Shown here: positions 62,700 to 64,000 of the stretch, in pieces
Layout of the letters: each line of letters starts with the position of its first letter
Numbering within the stretch: the first letter of the stretch is position 1
Assembly (NCBI RefSeq): GCF_002204185.1
Contig: NZ_MXPU01000012.1
Span: 1-64,000, forward strand
Source of the DNA: Rhizobium esperanzae
GTDB lineage: Bacteria > Pseudomonadota > Alphaproteobacteria > Rhizobiales > Rhizobiaceae
Direction of reading: 5' to 3'
DNA length: 64,000 bases
Translations under genes and position numbers: made by a program
Notes under the pieces: model-generated
What the model saw: the letters and a program-made list of their open reading frames with translations, nothing else
What the model was told of the DNA's origin: nothing
Database searches by the model: none

Positions 62700-63776
62700 A
62701 TGACCCCTTCCCCCAACAGGCTGCGCATTGCCGTGCTCTTCGGCGGCCGTTCGGCCGAGCACGAAGTTTCCATCCTCTCGGCGACCAACGTCATGGCTGC
62801 CCTGGAGCCCGAGAAATATGACGCCCTTCCCGTCTTCGTCACCCGCGAGGGACAATGGCTGCTGAGCAGCTTCGAGGACGGCCGGCTGGCGACACCCTCG
62901 TCAGGCACGGAAATCTGCCTCGTGCCGGGCGGCCGCGGGCGCATGCTGGCGATGCCAGCCCACGGCGCGCCACATGAATTGCCAAGGATCGACATCCTGT
63001 TTCCTGTGCTGCACGGCCCGCATGGTGAGGACGGATCGGTGCAGGGCGCAGCTGAAGTGGCGCGCGTGCCGCTCGCCGGCTGCGGCATCCTCGGTTCGGC
63101 CACGGCCCTCGACAAGGATATCGCCAAGCGCCTGCTGCGGGCGGCGGGCCTGCCGGTGGCGCGCGCCGTGGCGATCCACGAGGGTGCTGCCCCTTCACTC
63201 TCCGCGCTCGAAGGCGAACTCGGCCTGCCGCTCTTCATCAAGCCGGCACGGCAGGGATCGTCGGTCGGCGTCGCCAAGGTCCATGCCAGCCAGGAATTCG
63301 CCGCAGCGCTCGAGCAGGCCTTCCGCCATGACCGCATCCTGCTTGCCGAGGAATTCGTCGCCGGACGCGAGATCGAATTCAGCGTGCTGGAGGATACCGA
63401 CGGCAAGCTTTTCGTCTCCCGCCCGGGCGAGATCGTGCCGGCCGAAAGCCACGGCTTCTACAATTACAACGCCAAATATATCGATGAGAACGGCGCTGCC
63501 TTGAAAGTGCCGGCCGACCTGCCGGCGGAGATCGAGGCCGCCATGCGCGACATGGCCGCAAGGGCTTTCCGAGCCGTCGGCTGCGACGGCATGGCGCGCG
63601 TCGATTTCTTCCTGACATCGGACATGCGCTTCGTCATCAACGAGCTCAACACCATTCCCGGCTTTACCGATATCAGTATGTATTCCAAGGCGATGGCGGC
63701 AAGCGGCGTAAGCTATGCCGAGATCATCGACCGTCTGGTGGGCCACGGCATCGCGCGCGCCCGCAGGGCAGGCTAG
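62700..63776 (+). CDS. ddlA: D-alanine-D-alanine ligase (DdlA type)
   Basis: 358 residues, the ATP-grasp ligase that makes D-Ala-D-Ala for peptidoglycan in the cytoplasm. Seen motifs: VLFGGRSAEHEVSILSA at the start, PVLHGPHGEDGSVQGAAEVA, ATP-grasp LPLFIKPARQGSSVG, GREIEFSVLED, and RVDFFLTSDMRFVINELNTIPGFTDISMY. The length fits DdlA/Van-type ligases rather than the shorter DdlB. Rhizobia usually carry ddlB in the division cluster, so this is probably a second ligase. It shares an operon with unusual neighbours. Confidence 0.93.
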   Translation: MTPSPNRLRIAVLFGGRSAEHEVSILSATNVMAALEPEKYDALPVFVTREGQWLLSSFEDGRLATPSSGTEICLVPGGRGRMLAMPAHGAPHELPRIDILFPVLHGPHGEDGSVQGAAEVARVPLAGCGILGSATALDKDIAKRLLRAAGLPVARAVAIHEGAAPSLSALEGELGLPLFIKPARQGSSVGVAKVHASQEFAAALEQAFRHDRILLAEEFVAGREIEFSVLEDTDGKLFVSRPGEIVPAESHGFYNYNAKYIDENGAALKVPADLPAEIEAAMRDMAARAFRAVGCDGMARVDFFLTSDMRFVINELNTIPGFTDISMYSKAMAASGVSYAEIIDRLVGHGIARARRAG

Positions 63777-63779
63777 ATC

Positions 63780-64000
63780 ATGAACAGGTCGATTCTGATT
63801 TCCGGATGTTCCGGCGGCGGAAAATCGACGCTGCTTGCGGAGCTTGGCCGCCGCGGTCACAGGATCGTCGAAGAGCCCGGCCGGCGGATCGTCAAGCAGG
63901 AGCTCGATGGCGATGGCGCTGCCTTGCCTTGGGTCGACATGGCGGCCTTCGCCCGTCGTGCGATCGAAATGGCGATTGCCGACCACGCGGCCGTCGCACG
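63780..64000 (+). CDS. AAA family ATPase/kinase-like protein, 3' end outside window
   Basis: Starts 3 bases after the ddlA stop. The visible 73 residues have a P-loop ISGCSGGGKSTLLAELGRRG, then VEEPGRRIVKQEL and AAFARRAIEMAIADH. This is the AAA_28 family of small predicted ATPases with unknown substrates, often near metabolic or stress genes. The remainder is cut at base 64000. Confidence 0.8.
   Translation, partial: MNRSILISGCSGGGKSTLLAELGRRGHRIVEEPGRRIVKQELDGDGAALPWVDMAAFARRAIEMAIADHAAVA

Overview
The window looks like chromosomal DNA of a Rhizobium of the etli/phaseoli/leguminosarum type. The evidence is high GC with strong codon bias, a RopA-type porin, aerobic B12 genes (cobT/cobS), many LysR, ArsR and SRPBCC genes, an alphaproteobacterial LexA box and CtrA box, EcfG-type promoters, and several families of Rhizobium-style intergenic palindromes. 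The species call is inference; no 16S or core marker is present. No rRNA, tRNA, CRISPR array or complete prophage was seen.

Layout. 0-7.4 kb: tail of an IS110-family transposase, a short-chain dehydrogenase, a DMT permease, mobA-mobB for molybdopterin guanine dinucleotide synthesis, a LysR regulator divergent from a cupin and a frameshifted aldo/keto reductase, a glutathione transferase and ohr. 7.6-9.2 kb: unknown small genes, hairpins and an orphan SOS box. 9.2-15.4 kb: a two-component system, an exported epoxide-hydrolase-like protein, a DipZ-type CcdA/thioredoxin fusion and a secreted alpha/beta hydrolase. 15.5-20.6 kb: a giant Pro/Ala/Glu/Lys-rich OmpA-domain protein and a polar amino acid ABC importer without its ATPase. 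20.8-28.9 kb: usg, DUF2270, a methyltransferase, two ArsR-SRPBCC modules facing each other, a broken small gene, a beta-hydroxyacid dehydrogenase and an AlkD-like DNA repair protein.

29.1-30.9 kb is a compact stress region. A zinc-ribbon miniprotein, a disordered basic protein, a CBS-pair protein and a small membrane protein each have an upstream match to the EcfG (general stress sigma) promoter. 31-35.9 kb: a LysR pseudogene, a porin, an Lrp regulator, a uracil-DNA glycosylase family protein and a thermonuclease. 36-41 kb: a DivJ/PdhS-like histidine kinase, dgkA between two copies of a palindromic repeat, cobT and cobS, DUF1289 and an aspartic protease. 41-47.3 kb: a Bcr/CflA-type MFS exporter preceded by what reads as a classical attenuator with a valine-rich leader peptide, a half-size DMT protein, LysR/SDR genes and an ABC-2 exporter.

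48-61.7 kb is a carbohydrate operon: LacI regulator, binding protein, two permeases, ATPase, GH2 beta-mannosidase, sugar isomerase, Gfo/Idh/MocA oxidoreductase, aldo/keto reductase and GH43 xylosidase. It probably imports plant hemicellulose oligosaccharides and degrades them in the cytoplasm. The right end (62-64 kb) holds a tight three-gene run: C39-like cysteine peptidase fold, D-Ala-D-Ala ligase and an AAA ATPase cut by the window edge.

The strongest leads for something undescribed are the attenuator before the MFS gene, the clustered EcfG-type promoters with their small genes, and the C39/Ddl/AAA operon. All calls come from reading the sequence by eye; no database search was run.
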